Assembly: GCA_964457755.1 (NCBI GenBank)
Contig: CAYWGC010000009.1
Coordinates: forward strand, 12,608 to 76,607
Source of the DNA: Tharpella sp964457755
Lineage (GTDB): Bacteria; Desulfobacterota; Anaeroferrophillalia; Anaeroferrophillales; Tharpellaceae
Direction of reading: 5' to 3'
DNA length: 64,000 nt
Part shown: positions 1 to 11,976 of the stretch, in pieces
Layout of the letters: each line of letters begins with the position of its first letter
How positions within the stretch are numbered: position 1 is the stretch's first letter
Made by a program: the position numbers and the translations under genes
Notes under the pieces: generated by a model
What the model saw: the letters and a program-made list of their open reading frames with translations, nothing else
What the model was told of the DNA's origin: nothing
Database searches by the model: none

Positions 1-70
1 TTATATCAGTTTACAAAACCTAAATCAATCAGCGAATAGACCACTTTTTTCATCTTTATTGATTCTTAAT

Positions 71-385
71 TTACAAATCTTCTTCAACCTCTTCCCAACC
101 AGTAATCATCGACTGGATATAAGCAAGCAGGCTGCCGCCAGTGGTTGTCAAATAGATATGGACCAGTAAAAAGAGAAGTCGGACAAATGCCATGGCTGTG
201 TGCAGAAAAGCCACCCCGTCAAGACCTGCCGTAAAACCCCAGCTAACCCAGTCATTATAGTAATAATAGAGCAGACCGGATAACAACTGCAGCGGCAGAT
301 AAAAGCCCTCCAGGTTTGCCAGATGACCATCCCGGCTGTGACACTCCTCACAAGAGAGAACTTGTTCCTTGGGCGCCACCTCCAA
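71..385 (-). pseudogene. Remnant of a membrane cytochrome (haem c site joined to cytochrome b tail)
   Basis: The frame opens directly after an in-frame TAG and has only a TTG as possible start. Near the N-terminus is one CxxCH haem c motif (CEECH), as in multihaem cytochromes. This is followed at once by hydrophobic segments resembling the last two helices of a cytochrome b561/thiosulfate-reductase-type b subunit, with a histidine in LLVHIYLTTTGG and the acidic tail ITGWEEVEEDL. A functional b subunit needs four or more helices and several histidines, so this 104-residue piece cannot work alone. The parts look like two distant segments brought together by a deletion near FYLP. A live small protein is unlikely. 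The family is recognised from motif memory only. Confidence 0.5.
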
Positions 386-520
386 CTATAACTATATTCA
401 TATTTTATCGCTTAAAGAACCGTGCAACTATACAGAAAAAGAAAAAGGCCATCAAGAAATTTCCCCAACGACCTTTGCTAAAAAAACACCAAACAATTCC
501 CACAGTTTCAATAGATGGGA

Positions 521-1618
521 TTATTGTTTCAGTAATATTTCCCAGATTCTCTGAGCTGCCTTGCCATCCCATAACGGCGGTATCCGCCCAGCTTTGCCAA
601 GCTCTCCATTTTCGATCTTGGCACAAGCCGCCAGGATATCAGTCGAATGGTTACCGACCAGTACATTTGTGCCTAAATCAACCGTAATCGGCCGCTCTGT
701 ATTTTCACGCATGGTAAGACAAGGCACCCCCAGCGCCGTCGTCTCCTCCTGCAAGCCGCCACTATCGGTCAAAACCAGGGCCGCATCCTGCCATAAAAAA
801 AGAGACTCGAGAAAACCTAATGGCGGTAGTTGCATAACATTGGGCGACAGCTCCAAACTGAACTTAAGCAACATTTTCCCGGTTCGCGGATGCACTGGAA
901 AAACAATTGGATATCTCTCAGCTATCTTATTTAGAGCACCAACGATTCCGGAAAAGACCTCTTTGTCATCGACGTTCGAAGGCCGGTGCATGGTCAAAAA
1001 GATATAATCACGGCCTTGCAGCTTCTCTTTAAGGCTCCAGCTACCTAAAGAGTGACAATCAACCTCTTTAAGTTTTTCCACCTGCCGCAAAAGATTGTCT
1101 ATCATAACATGGCCGACAAAAAAGATCTGCTCCGCCGACTTGCCCTCGTGTTCAAGATTCGTCACCGCACTCTCTTCGGTAACGAAGAAATAGTCGCTGA
1201 TGGAATCAGTCACCATGCGATTTATCTCTTCCGGCATATTAAGATCAAAACTCCGCAAACCAGCCTCAACATGGGCGACCTTGATCCACATCTTCTTGGC
1301 CACAATACTACAGGCCAGGGTCGAATTAACATCGCCCACAACGATCACCAGATCGGGCTGCTGTTCACGACAGACAACCTCAAAAGAGACCATAATCTTA
1401 GCTGTCTGCTCGGCATGGCTACCCGATCCAGCTTCGAGAAAAAAATCGGGCTTCGGCAGCTCAAGATCATCAAAAAAAGCCTGTGACATCTCGTAATCAT
1501 AGTGCTGACCTGTATGGACAATCAGACATTCAACCGCGCCAAGTCCAGATGCCGCATGAAATAGCGGCGCTATTTTCATAAAATTTGGCCGCGCCCCGGC
1601 CACCAGTAAAACCTTCAA
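521..1618 (-). CDS. wecB: UDP-N-acetylglucosamine 2-epimerase (non-hydrolysing)
   Basis: Interconverts UDP-GlcNAc and UDP-ManNAc in the cytoplasm for surface polysaccharide synthesis. The 365 residues match the family length. Visible motifs are GARPN (about residue 8), HTGQHYD (35), GDVNST (95), HVEAGLR (116) and the PEEINR acidic pair (129-134), followed by a C-terminal GT-B half with TDSGGLQEE. The start is TTG, supported by GAGGAG six bases upstream. A hairpin terminator lies just upstream, so the gene probably has its own promoter. No other polysaccharide gene is adjacent. Confidence 0.93.
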   Translation of the reverse strand: MKVLLVAGARPNFMKIAPLFHAASGLGAVECLIVHTGQHYDYEMSQAFFDDLELPKPDFFLEAGSGSHAEQTAKIMVSFEVVCREQQPDLVIVVGDVNSTLACSIVAKKMWIKVAHVEAGLRSFDLNMPEEINRMVTDSISDYFFVTEESAVTNLEHEGKSAEQIFFVGHVMIDNLLRQVEKLKEVDCHSLGSWSLKEKLQGRDYIFLTMHRPSNVDDKEVFSGIVGALNKIAERYPIVFPVHPRTGKMLLKFSLELSPNVMQLPPLGFLESLFLWQDAALVLTDSGGLQEETTALGVPCLTMRENTERPITVDLGTNVLVGNHSTDILAACAKIENGELGKAGRIPPLWDGKAAQRIWEILLKQ

Positions 1619-1642
1619 GATAATCTCCTCTATACCTACTTG

Positions 1643-1663
1643 AAAAAACCTCCATACCGGAGG
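1643..1663 (-). terminator. Rho-independent terminator after truA
   Basis: On the minus strand CCTCC-GGTAT-GGAGG is followed by six T. It lies downstream of truA and just before the wecB ribosome-binding site, so it probably ends the greA-truA transcript. Confidence 0.65.
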
Positions 1664-1757
1664 ATACCTATTTCACAGTATTCATATGCCACAGATATTA
1701 TTGGACCGCAAGAGTTATCAATAACCTTGTAAATTGACTACCGGACAGTAATAAGAT

Positions 1758-2510
1758 TCAATCATAATCAACCGAGCGTAAAACAAGACCATGGGCCGGA
1801 GCTGTTATGCCGGCAGCGTGGCGCTGTCGGGCATTGATAATGGCGCTCATCGCAGCCGGAGGGTATTTACCGCGACCAAACTCTACCAGAGTACCGACAA
1901 TGATACGCACCATGTTTTTGAGAAAACCATCGCCTTTAACAAAACAGAGCAGGTAGTGCCCGCGGCGACACCAACGAACTTGCAGGATAGTCCGCACACT
2001 GCTGGCGGTGTTACCATCGGCCGCTTTAAATGAGTTGAAATCGTGCTGACCGACAAGAAAGGTGGAGGCTTGATTAAGAAGGTCGAGATTTAAGGGCTGG
2101 CGAATATGCCAGGTGTAACGAAGCGTCAGGGGATTGGCATAAAGAGTGTTATAGATAACATAGAGATAAGTTTTGGTGCGGGATGATTTACGGGCATGGA
2201 ATAAAGAGGGCTTTTCAACAATCTGGCGAACTCTGATATCAGGGGGCAAAAGGCTGTTGAAAGCCGCCTGAATCCGCGCAAGAGGAAGGTTACCTGCGTA
2301 CGGCCATGAAGCTACCTGCCCCCAGGCGTGCACCCCGGCATCAGTACGACCGGAACCATCCATATTATGACAGCGCTCACGGCTAAAACGAAAAGCCGTC
2401 TTTTCAAGCTCTTCCTGAATAGTTGTGCCGTTAGGCTGGATCTGCCAGCCATTATAGGCGGTGCCATCATAGGCAATTGTCAGCTTAAGATTACGCACAT
2501 CAAAAATCAA
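1758..2510 (-). CDS. truA: tRNA pseudouridine(38-40) synthase
   Basis: Makes pseudouridine at positions 38-40 of the tRNA anticodon arm. The catalytic aspartate lies in GRTDAGVHA (D57), and LKLTIAYDGTAYNGWQ is the typical N-terminus. The 250 residues are normal for TruA. The start taken is TTG; a GTG four codons later is an alternative, and neither has a clear Shine-Dalgarno. It begins 7 bases after the greA stop, so the two are probably co-transcribed. Confidence 0.93.
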   Translation of the reverse strand: MIFDVRNLKLTIAYDGTAYNGWQIQPNGTTIQEELEKTAFRFSRERCHNMDGSGRTDAGVHAWGQVASWPYAGNLPLARIQAAFNSLLPPDIRVRQIVEKPSLFHARKSSRTKTYLYVIYNTLYANPLTLRYTWHIRQPLNLDLLNQASTFLVGQHDFNSFKAADGNTASSVRTILQVRWCRRGHYLLCFVKGDGFLKNMVRIIVGTLVEFGRGKYPPAAMSAIINARQRHAAGITAPAHGLVLRSVDYD

Positions 2511-2517
2511 AGAAAAT

Positions 2518-3009
2518 TCAGGGCGCGGTCGCGCTGATGTCTATAATAATATAGTTTTTCTGTCCGACCGGAAGTTGCAAGAAGATATCGTCGTCAATCT
2601 CTTTACCTAACAGAGCCCGGGCTAAGGGGGCGGCAATCGAGAGACGACCTTGTTCAACATCAGCCTCATCCTCACCGACTAACTGGTAGACCACTTCTTC
2701 TCCGCTATCTTCATCAGAGAGTGTGACAAATACACCAAACATCACCTGATCGAGCGCCGCAATCTGGGTCACATCAATTATTTCGGCCCGGGTTAAGCGA
2801 TCACCGAGATGGTTGATACGCCCTTCGACAAAAGACTGACGATTTTTGGCCGCATCGTATTCGGCATTTTCGCTTAAATCACCATGATCCCGCGCCTCCG
2901 AGATATCACGAATGATTTGTTGTCTCTCAACCGTTTTTAAATGATTTAACTCTTCTTTAAGTTTTTTGTAACCGTCCGGGGTGAACGGTACCTTTGCCAT
3001 ACTACACAT
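2518..3009 (-). CDS. greA: Transcription elongation factor GreA
   Basis: Rescues backtracked RNA polymerase by stimulating cleavage of the nascent RNA 3' end. The N-terminal coiled coil carries the acidic tip motif GDLSENAEYDAAKNRQ, and a C-terminal FKBP-like domain follows (GKEIDDDIFLQLP). The ATG at 3009 is preferred because GGAG lies eight bases upstream; the more usual MAKVPFTPDG start would be three codons further in. It sits between carB and truA on the same strand, with a 50-base gap after carB. Confidence 0.94.
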   Translation of the reverse strand: MCSMAKVPFTPDGYKKLKEELNHLKTVERQQIIRDISEARDHGDLSENAEYDAAKNRQSFVEGRINHLGDRLTRAEIIDVTQIAALDQVMFGVFVTLSDEDSGEEVVYQLVGEDEADVEQGRLSIAAPLARALLGKEIDDDIFLQLPVGQKNYIIIDISATAP

Positions 3010-3059
3010 CAAAAAAACTCCGTCTCAAATTCAATCTTAAGGTTATATAAATAAAACCA

Positions 3060-6293
<3,234 letters not shown>

Positions 6294-6310
6294 TTTGTAA
6301 ACCTTTAAAA

Positions 6311-6371
6311 CAGTCGCCAGTCGTCAGTCGTCAGGGTGTTACTGATAACAGACAACTGACATCTGGCGACT
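6311..6371. repeat. Heptad tandem repeat forming an imperfect hairpin
   Basis: The left arm (6311-6334) reads as 7-bp units AGTCGCC, AGTCGTC, AGTCGTC. The right arm (6342-6371), read on the other strand, is AGTCGCC, AGATGTC, AGTTGTC, TGTTATC. The two arms can pair over most of their length. The element fills the gap between the divergent carB and lpxH genes. Units of the same class recur at several other intergenic places in this window. Confidence 0.7.
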
Positions 6372-6420
6372 AAAAAAAATGGCAGTTGACAATGAAATTG
6401 TTTTACGATTATATTCAGCC

Positions 6421-7152
6421 ATGAAATCAATCTTTCTGGCTGATGCCCATTTACGAGATCCTCAGGATCAAGGTTACTGTGACCTGCTCACTTTCCTGCA
6501 AAAGCTTCCTGAAGATCTAGACAACTTCTTTATATTAGGCGATTTCTTCGACTTCTGGCACGGTTACCAGGATGTCGTTTTCAGCGCTTATATCCCGATC
6601 CTGGCAGCCCTTAAAAAACTTTCCGACAAAAACATCAAGATCCATTTTTTCGCCGGCAACCATGAGATCTCATGGGGACCTTATCTCAAACAGATTGGCC
6701 TTTGCCATGCCCGAGAGAGTATCATCGAAAGCGACGGCCTAAAGCTCTACCTGGCCCATGGTGACCAGCTCAATCCCGATGACCGTATCTACCGTCTCTG
6801 GAGTGCTTTCATTCGCCATCCCTGGACTTTGCGGATAATCAACACGTTGCCCAGCTCCCTGATCTGGAAAGTTGCGGGCCGGCTTTCGCACGGCAGCCGG
6901 AGCTACAACGGCACTAAAAAGATCATTCCAGCCCAGGTTTTCAGAAGTTGCGCAAAGCTGCTTAAAAGTAATCTCTCAGCCATGATTATCGGCCATTTTC
7001 ACCAAGCCCGGCAAGAAAATTTTCTATCCGCTAAAGGCCGCAAACCTCTCTACCTTTTAGGCGACTGGCTTAACGACCGCTCTTACCTACTTTTAGAGGA
7101 TGGTCAGTTCAGTTTTCACAATTTTCATCAATCAACTGACGAAAACGTTTGA
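6421..7152 (+). CDS. lpxH: UDP-2,3-diacylglucosamine diphosphatase-like metallophosphoesterase
   Basis: Probably removes UMP from UDP-2,3-diacylglucosamine in lipid A synthesis at the inner membrane face. It has the full calcineurin-like metal-site series: LADAH (D8, H10), GDFFDFWHG (about 40-48), AGNHE (78-82), HGDQ (113-116) and GHFHQA near residue 200. The ATG at 6421 is chosen because MKSIFLADAH fits the family; an upstream ATG at 6379 would add 14 residues. The 3' end overlaps the convergent carA by 44 bases. Membership of another phosphoesterase branch of the LpxH type cannot be excluded. Confidence 0.82.
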   Translation: MKSIFLADAHLRDPQDQGYCDLLTFLQKLPEDLDNFFILGDFFDFWHGYQDVVFSAYIPILAALKKLSDKNIKIHFFAGNHEISWGPYLKQIGLCHARESIIESDGLKLYLAHGDQLNPDDRIYRLWSAFIRHPWTLRIINTLPSSLIWKVAGRLSHGSRSYNGTKKIIPAQVFRSCAKLLKSNLSAMIIGHFHQARQENFLSAKGRKPLYLLGDWLNDRSYLLLEDGQFSFHNFHQSTDENV

Positions 7153-8290
7153 AAAGATAAGCCGAATCATGCGGCCCGGGAGAGCTTTCCGGGTGATATT
7201 GGAAAGAGAAAAGCGGATAGCGACGATGCCGCAAACCTTCTACTGTCTGATCATTGAGATTGACGTGGGTCACTTCAACCTCATCACCCAAAGAGTCTAT
7301 ATCAACACAAAAACCATGATTCTGCGAGGTGATTTCGACCTTACGGGTAGTCAAATCCATGACCGGATGATTACTCCCGTGGTGACCGAATTTCAACTTG
7401 TAGGTTTTGCCCCCTAAGGCCTGGCCCAGAATCTGATGGCCAAGACAGATCCCGCAGATCGGCAAACGCCCGATCAAACTTTTGATTTCACTGACAATCC
7501 CCCCCAAAGCCGCAGGATCACCGGGACCATTCGAGAGAAATAAACCATCTGGATTAAGCTTTAGAATATCTGTAGCGGTAGTTCCAGCCGGCACTACTGT
7601 AACCTGGCAATCAACCTCTTTTAAAAGTCGCAAAATATTGTATTTGACCCCAAAATCATAGACCACCACCCGACGCTCACCCAGGACTTCGCTAAGACTT
7701 TCGCTCAGATTTTCAACAACACTATCACCCTGATAGCCAGACTCAAGACTCCAACTCTTTTGGTGCCACTTATAACTTTTCTCAACCGTAACCCCGTCAA
7801 CCAGATTGACTCCTTCGATACCGGGCCATTTTTTGAGTTTTGCAAGCAGGGATCTGGAATCAAAATCTTCGCTACTGATAATTCCGGGCAGGGCTCCGGC
7901 CTCTCTTATGTGGCGCGTCAGGGCCCTGGTGTCAATCCCCTCGAGACCAATAACGCCATCGCGAGCCATAAGCTCAGCCAGCTCTCCCTGACTGCGCCAA
8001 TTACTGGGATAGGAGCAGTACTCTTTGACGATAAAGGCCGAAAGAAAACATCTTCGAGACTCCATATCCTCTTCATTGAAACCGTAGTTGCCGATATGGG
8101 GATAGGTCATGAGTACCATCTGCCCAGCATAGGAGGGATCACTCAAAACTTCCTGATAACCACTCAGGCTGGTGTTAAAAACCACCTCTCCCACAATCTC
8201 TCCGGCCGCGCCAAAAGCCCGGCCCGTAAAGATGGTGCCATCGGCAAGCAACAATACCGCTTTACTGTCCCGTTTGGTCATCTCTGTCAT
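7109..8290 (-). CDS. carA: Carbamoyl-phosphate synthase small subunit (glutaminase)
   Basis: Hydrolyses glutamine and passes ammonia to CarB. The N-terminal CarA domain is followed by a class I glutamine amidotransferase domain with the nucleophile Cys282 in CGICLGHQ and the partner His366/Glu368 in YHPESSPGP. At 393 residues it is slightly longer than usual; an ATG three codons in would also fit. It lies 14 bases downstream of pyrC and appears to be the last gene of the pyrR-pyrB-pyrC-carA group. Confidence 0.95.
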   Translation of the reverse strand: MTEMTKRDSKAVLLLADGTIFTGRAFGAAGEIVGEVVFNTSLSGYQEVLSDPSYAGQMVLMTYPHIGNYGFNEEDMESRRCFLSAFIVKEYCSYPSNWRSQGELAELMARDGVIGLEGIDTRALTRHIREAGALPGIISSEDFDSRSLLAKLKKWPGIEGVNLVDGVTVEKSYKWHQKSWSLESGYQGDSVVENLSESLSEVLGERRVVVYDFGVKYNILRLLKEVDCQVTVVPAGTTATDILKLNPDGLFLSNGPGDPAALGGIVSEIKSLIGRLPICGICLGHQILGQALGGKTYKLKFGHHGSNHPVMDLTTRKVEITSQNHGFCVDIDSLGDEVEVTHVNLNDQTVEGLRHRRYPLFSFQYHPESSPGPHDSAYLFKRFRQLIDENCEN

Positions 8291-8304
8291 TATTCTAGAT
8301 ATCC

Positions 8305-9642
8305 TTACAAACTAAAAACTATTCGCCCATCAACAATGGTCTTTACAACCTGACCTTTAAGATGCCAACCGGCAAATGGGGTATTACGAGCCTTTGAATA
8401 AAATTTTCGGGGATCAACCACCCACTCACGTTGAGGATCAACAATCATCAGATCAGCCGCCATACCCACGGCCAAACTGCCCCGATCATTCAGCCCTAAG
8501 ATTGCCGCTGGCGCCAGACTCATCCGGGCAACCATCTGCAAAGGCGTCATTTCTCCCTCCTGAATCAAGCGCAGAGCCAGAGCCAGAGCTGTTTCCAGAC
8601 CGACAACCCCAAAGGGTGCCAACTCATATTCAACTGCTTTCTCGGTCGCCTCATGCGGTGCGTGATCAGTTGCTATAGCATCAATAATACCATCCGCCAG
8701 AGCTCTCCTTAAAGCCGCAACATCTTCGCTCGACCGCAGAGGCGGACTCATCTTAGTATCGGTATTGTAACAAAGGGTTGCGGGTTTGCTCTCTTCAGCA
8801 AGAGGTTCACGATAAGCGAGATCAACAACCGCCCGTTCATCAAGAAAAAGATGATGCGGGGTTGCTTCGGCCGTGACCCTGACCCCGCGCGCTTTCGCAG
8901 CCCGAATCAGTTCAACCCCGCCCCGTGAACTCAAATGACAGATATGGACCGGAACTTCAAGATATTCAGCCAGCATAATGGTTCGGGCAATATCAATCTC
9001 TTCAGCCAAGGCTGGAATTCCAGTCAAACCATGCCGGGCCGAGATCTCTCCTTCATGAATAACACCATCAGCAAAAAGAGCGTTGTCCTGACAATGGCAG
9101 AATAGTGGCTTTGCAAAAAGCGAGGCATATTCAAGAGCATGACGCAAAAGTTTTGAGTTGGGCACGGTTTTACCGTCATCAGAGAAAGCCACCGCCCCGG
9201 CTTCGACAAGATCGCCCATCTCAACCAGAACCTCACCCTGCATACCTTTACTGATTGCCGCGATGGGCAAAACCTTGGCTGGAGCCGAACGGGCCTGTTC
9301 GAGAATAAAACGGGTTACAGCCGCATTGTCATTAACCGGATCAGTATTGGCCATACAGGCAATCGAGGTGAAGCCTCCTGCCACTGCGGCCCGAGCCCCA
9401 CTTAAAATCGTCTCTTTATATTCATATCCTGGTTCCCGCAAATGGACATGGAGATCAATCGCTCCAGGCAGGACCCATAAACCTTCAAGATCGAGTACCT
9501 GATCGGCAACGACATCGAGCTCGACGGCAACCTCCTGGACTTTGCCATTAACAAGGAAGAGATCAAATCTACCATCAAGATTCTGGCCGGCATCTATCAA
9601 ACGCCCGTTTTTCAATAAAAGAGAGGGTGTTTTTTCACTCAT
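8305..9642 (-). CDS. pyrC: Dihydroorotase
   Basis: Cyclises carbamoyl aspartate to dihydroorotate. The metal-binding HVHLREPG motif is near the N-terminus, with SDDGKTVPNS and ATDHAPH further on, as in type I dihydroorotases. The 445-residue product starts at the ATG at 9642, which has GGGAGG eight bases upstream. A longer frame up to 9693 has no support. The start overlaps the pyrB stop (ATGAGTGA), which implies translational coupling. Confidence 0.95.
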   Translation of the reverse strand: MSEKTPSLLLKNGRLIDAGQNLDGRFDLFLVNGKVQEVAVELDVVADQVLDLEGLWVLPGAIDLHVHLREPGYEYKETILSGARAAVAGGFTSIACMANTDPVNDNAAVTRFILEQARSAPAKVLPIAAISKGMQGEVLVEMGDLVEAGAVAFSDDGKTVPNSKLLRHALEYASLFAKPLFCHCQDNALFADGVIHEGEISARHGLTGIPALAEEIDIARTIMLAEYLEVPVHICHLSSRGGVELIRAAKARGVRVTAEATPHHLFLDERAVVDLAYREPLAEESKPATLCYNTDTKMSPPLRSSEDVAALRRALADGIIDAIATDHAPHEATEKAVEYELAPFGVVGLETALALALRLIQEGEMTPLQMVARMSLAPAAILGLNDRGSLAVGMAADLMIVDPQREWVVDPRKFYSKARNTPFAGWHLKGQVVKTIVDGRIVFSL

Positions 9643-10564
9643 GCCCCTGACCTCCCAACAAAAAGAGCACCGCCATCCGCAAAGCGACACCATTGCTGAC
9701 CTGATTAAGAATCACGGCACGCTTGCCGTCGGCTACCTCGGAGGTGATTTCAACCCCGCGGTTCATCGGTCCGGGATGCATAACTATGGCATCCGGACAA
9801 GCCAGTTCCAGGCGCTGACGATTAAGGCCAAAGATTCTGGCATAATCACGAACTGAAGGAAACACCAGACGATCCTGACGTTCAAGCTGAATTCTCAGCA
9901 TCATGACAACATCGGCATTCGCTAAAGCCTCTTCCGGCCGACGGCAGACCTCCACCCCGACGATACCCTCCAAACCTCTCGGTAACATCGTTGGCGGAGC
10001 GCAGAGTTTAACTGTAACCCCTAAAGTAGTTAAGGCCCAGATATTGGAACGGGCCACCCGGCTGTGCGCAATATCACCAATAATCGCGACAGTCAGACCC
10101 GGTCCCAGTTTTTTATGTTCGGCAATGGTCAAAAGATCGAGCAGGGCCTGGGTCGGATGTTCATTGGCTCCATCACCGGCATTGACCACACTGGCCCCGA
10201 TACGCCCGGCGATAAGATGAGCTGTACCAACAAATCTATGCCGCACCACAATAATATCAGGAGCCATCGCTTGAATATTGTCAACCGTATCGAGCAGGCT
10301 CTCGCCCTTAACCACACTGCTCGCCGAAGCACTCATATTAACCGCATCAGCACTTAAACGTTTGGCTGCAATTTCAAAAGAGGTGCGGGTTCTGGTACTC
10401 GGTTCAAAAAAAAGATTTACAACCGTTTTCCCGCGTAGCGCCGGCACTTTTTTCAATGGCCGCTCAGCAATCTCCTTAAACGACTCAGCACTTTCAAGCA
10501 GGGTTCTGATCTCGACGGCCGTCAGGTCTCGAGTACCCAGCAGATCTTTACGTCTAAACCCCAT
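9635..10564 (-). CDS. pyrB: Aspartate carbamoyltransferase catalytic subunit
   Basis: Condenses carbamoyl phosphate and aspartate. Key motifs are FEPSTRTRTSFE (carbamoyl-phosphate site), GDGANEHPTQALLDL and HPGPMNRGVEI. The 309 residues are normal. It starts 5 bases after the pyrR stop and overlaps pyrC at its end. No pyrI regulatory subunit is present, consistent with a PyrR-controlled operon. Confidence 0.96.
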   Translation of the reverse strand: MGFRRKDLLGTRDLTAVEIRTLLESAESFKEIAERPLKKVPALRGKTVVNLFFEPSTRTRTSFEIAAKRLSADAVNMSASASSVVKGESLLDTVDNIQAMAPDIIVVRHRFVGTAHLIAGRIGASVVNAGDGANEHPTQALLDLLTIAEHKKLGPGLTVAIIGDIAHSRVARSNIWALTTLGVTVKLCAPPTMLPRGLEGIVGVEVCRRPEEALANADVVMMLRIQLERQDRLVFPSVRDYARIFGLNRQRLELACPDAIVMHPGPMNRGVEITSEVADGKRAVILNQVSNGVALRMAVLFLLGGQGHE

Positions 10565-10569
10565 TTCGC

Positions 10570-11172
10570 CTAATCCCCCTCAGAAGAAACAGAAATTGCG
10601 GCGCGAGGCATAATTGTCACGAGATCAAAGCCATCACTCTCGGCAACCCGCACCATAACCCGATCCTGGGGTGAAGCGGGAACCTCAACCCCAACATAAT
10701 CAGCAGAGATCGGCAACTCACGACAACCGCGATCAACCAACACCGCCAGTTGAATACTCTGGGGACGACCAAAATCGATCAAACCTTCCATCGCGGCCCG
10801 CACCGTCCGCCCCGTGTAGAGAACATCGTCAACCAAAACCACGGTTGCTCCATCAAGCGAAAAAGGGATCTCAGTTTTTCGTAAAACCGGATGGTGAGTG
10901 GCGTGCGCAAGATCGTCTCGATAGAGGGTAATATCAAGACTCCCCAAAGGAAGTTCAAGCCCATAGGTCTCACTGATAATCTTCTGTAAACGCCGGGCCA
11001 GACAGACCCCTCTGCTTAGAATCCCGACCAGAGCCAATTTCTGACAACCCTGATTGCGGTCGACGATCGCAGTCGCCATCTGATTAATTATCCGAGCCAT
11101 CTCCGGGGCTTCACATATCCGGTTCTCGGTCTTTTGGTCCACATTTTTCGGATTATCATTCTTTGCAGGCAT
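10570..11172 (-). CDS. pyrR: PyrR pyrimidine operon regulator / uracil phosphoribosyltransferase
   Basis: PyrR proteins sense UMP and attenuate pyr mRNA, and many also have uracil phosphoribosyltransferase activity. The PRPP loop is VVLVDDVLYTGRTVRAA, and the C-terminal DRGCRELPI segment is characteristic. An N-terminal extension of about 20 residues makes it longer (200) than the usual 180. It heads pyrB, pyrC and carA. The 143-base gap upstream was inspected for a PyrR-type attenuator, but none was convincing. Confidence 0.92.
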   Translation of the reverse strand: MPAKNDNPKNVDQKTENRICEAPEMARIINQMATAIVDRNQGCQKLALVGILSRGVCLARRLQKIISETYGLELPLGSLDITLYRDDLAHATHHPVLRKTEIPFSLDGATVVLVDDVLYTGRTVRAAMEGLIDFGRPQSIQLAVLVDRGCRELPISADYVGVEVPASPQDRVMVRVAESDGFDLVTIMPRAAISVSSEGD

Positions 11173-11315
11173 GGTCTCTATCCAGTAATGGTCTCTAATG
11201 ATCTCTCGACTCTGATAACTTTGTCAAGATGCGTTAACTCAAGCAAAGCCCCAACATCACAATTCGGGGCGGCTAGAGCCAAAATCGACTGCCGTTCGTT
11301 CAGATATTTAAGGTA

Positions 11316-11957
11316 TTAATGTATCAACTGACCAATCCTTTTAAAGCGCACTTTATCCGCAAGGTTGTCGGTCAATTTATCCCATGACCAATAGAGAATA
11401 AGGGCTTTACCTTTAATCTGATCAAAGGGGACAAAGCCCCAGAAACGACTATCATAACTACGATCGCGGTTATCCCCCATAACTAAAACATGATCAGGCG
11501 GAACCACGACCGGCCCAAAGTTGTCACGCGGCACCATCCCGGTAACCTCGGCATCGCGATAGACACCATAAGGGTCATCCCAATGCTTGCCGTTGATATA
11601 TATCTTTTTATGACGAACTTCAACCGTGTCACCCGGGGCGCCAACCACCCGTTTGATAAAATCTTTCTTTTTATCTTTAGGAAAAATAAAGACTACGATG
11701 TCGCCGCGCTTGGGTTCTTTATAGACCAACAATTTACGGTCGACAAAAGGAATCTTTATACCATAAATAAATTTATTTACGAGAAGATGATCGCCAACCA
11801 AAAGCGTCGGCTCCATGGAGCCGGAAGGGATTTTGAAAGCTTGGACAACAAACGCCCGGATAAAAAGAGCAATCAGGATAGCCACAACAATAGATTCAGC
11901 ATACTCGCGAATCACGCCACCTTTACTTTTCGTTAATACAAGATCTTTTTTAGCCAA
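11316..11957 (-). CDS. lepB: Signal peptidase I
   Basis: Cleaves signal peptides at the outer face of the inner membrane. One N-terminal membrane segment (SIVVAILIALFIRAFVV) precedes the catalytic serine in PSGSMEPT, the lysine in KRVVGAPGD and box E GDNRDRSYDSR. No ATG start exists. The TTG at 11957 has AGAG upstream; a TTG at 11987 would overlap lepA by 11 bases. It follows lepA directly, the common lepA-lepB arrangement. Confidence 0.92.
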   Translation of the reverse strand: MAKKDLVLTKSKGGVIREYAESIVVAILIALFIRAFVVQAFKIPSGSMEPTLLVGDHLLVNKFIYGIKIPFVDRKLLVYKEPKRGDIVVFIFPKDKKKDFIKRVVGAPGDTVEVRHKKIYINGKHWDDPYGVYRDAEVTGMVPRDNFGPVVVPPDHVLVMGDNRDRSYDSRFWGFVPFDQIKGKALILYWSWDKLTDNLADKVRFKRIGQLIH

Positions 11958-11976
11958 AATATTTTTCTCTTTTTTA

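Noticed and set aside
405..626. Small open frame with a hydrophobic end overlapping the wecB 3' end
   Set aside because: Out of frame with wecB, no ribosome site; the hydrophobic stretch alone is not enough.
6301..6378. CRISPR array
   Set aside because: Units are 7 bp without spacers and no cas gene is present; the same holds for all heptad arrays in the window.
11173..11315. PyrR-binding attenuator upstream of pyrR
   Set aside because: A GAGTCGAGAGATC stretch vaguely resembles the PyrR loop, but no terminator/antiterminator pair could be drawn.
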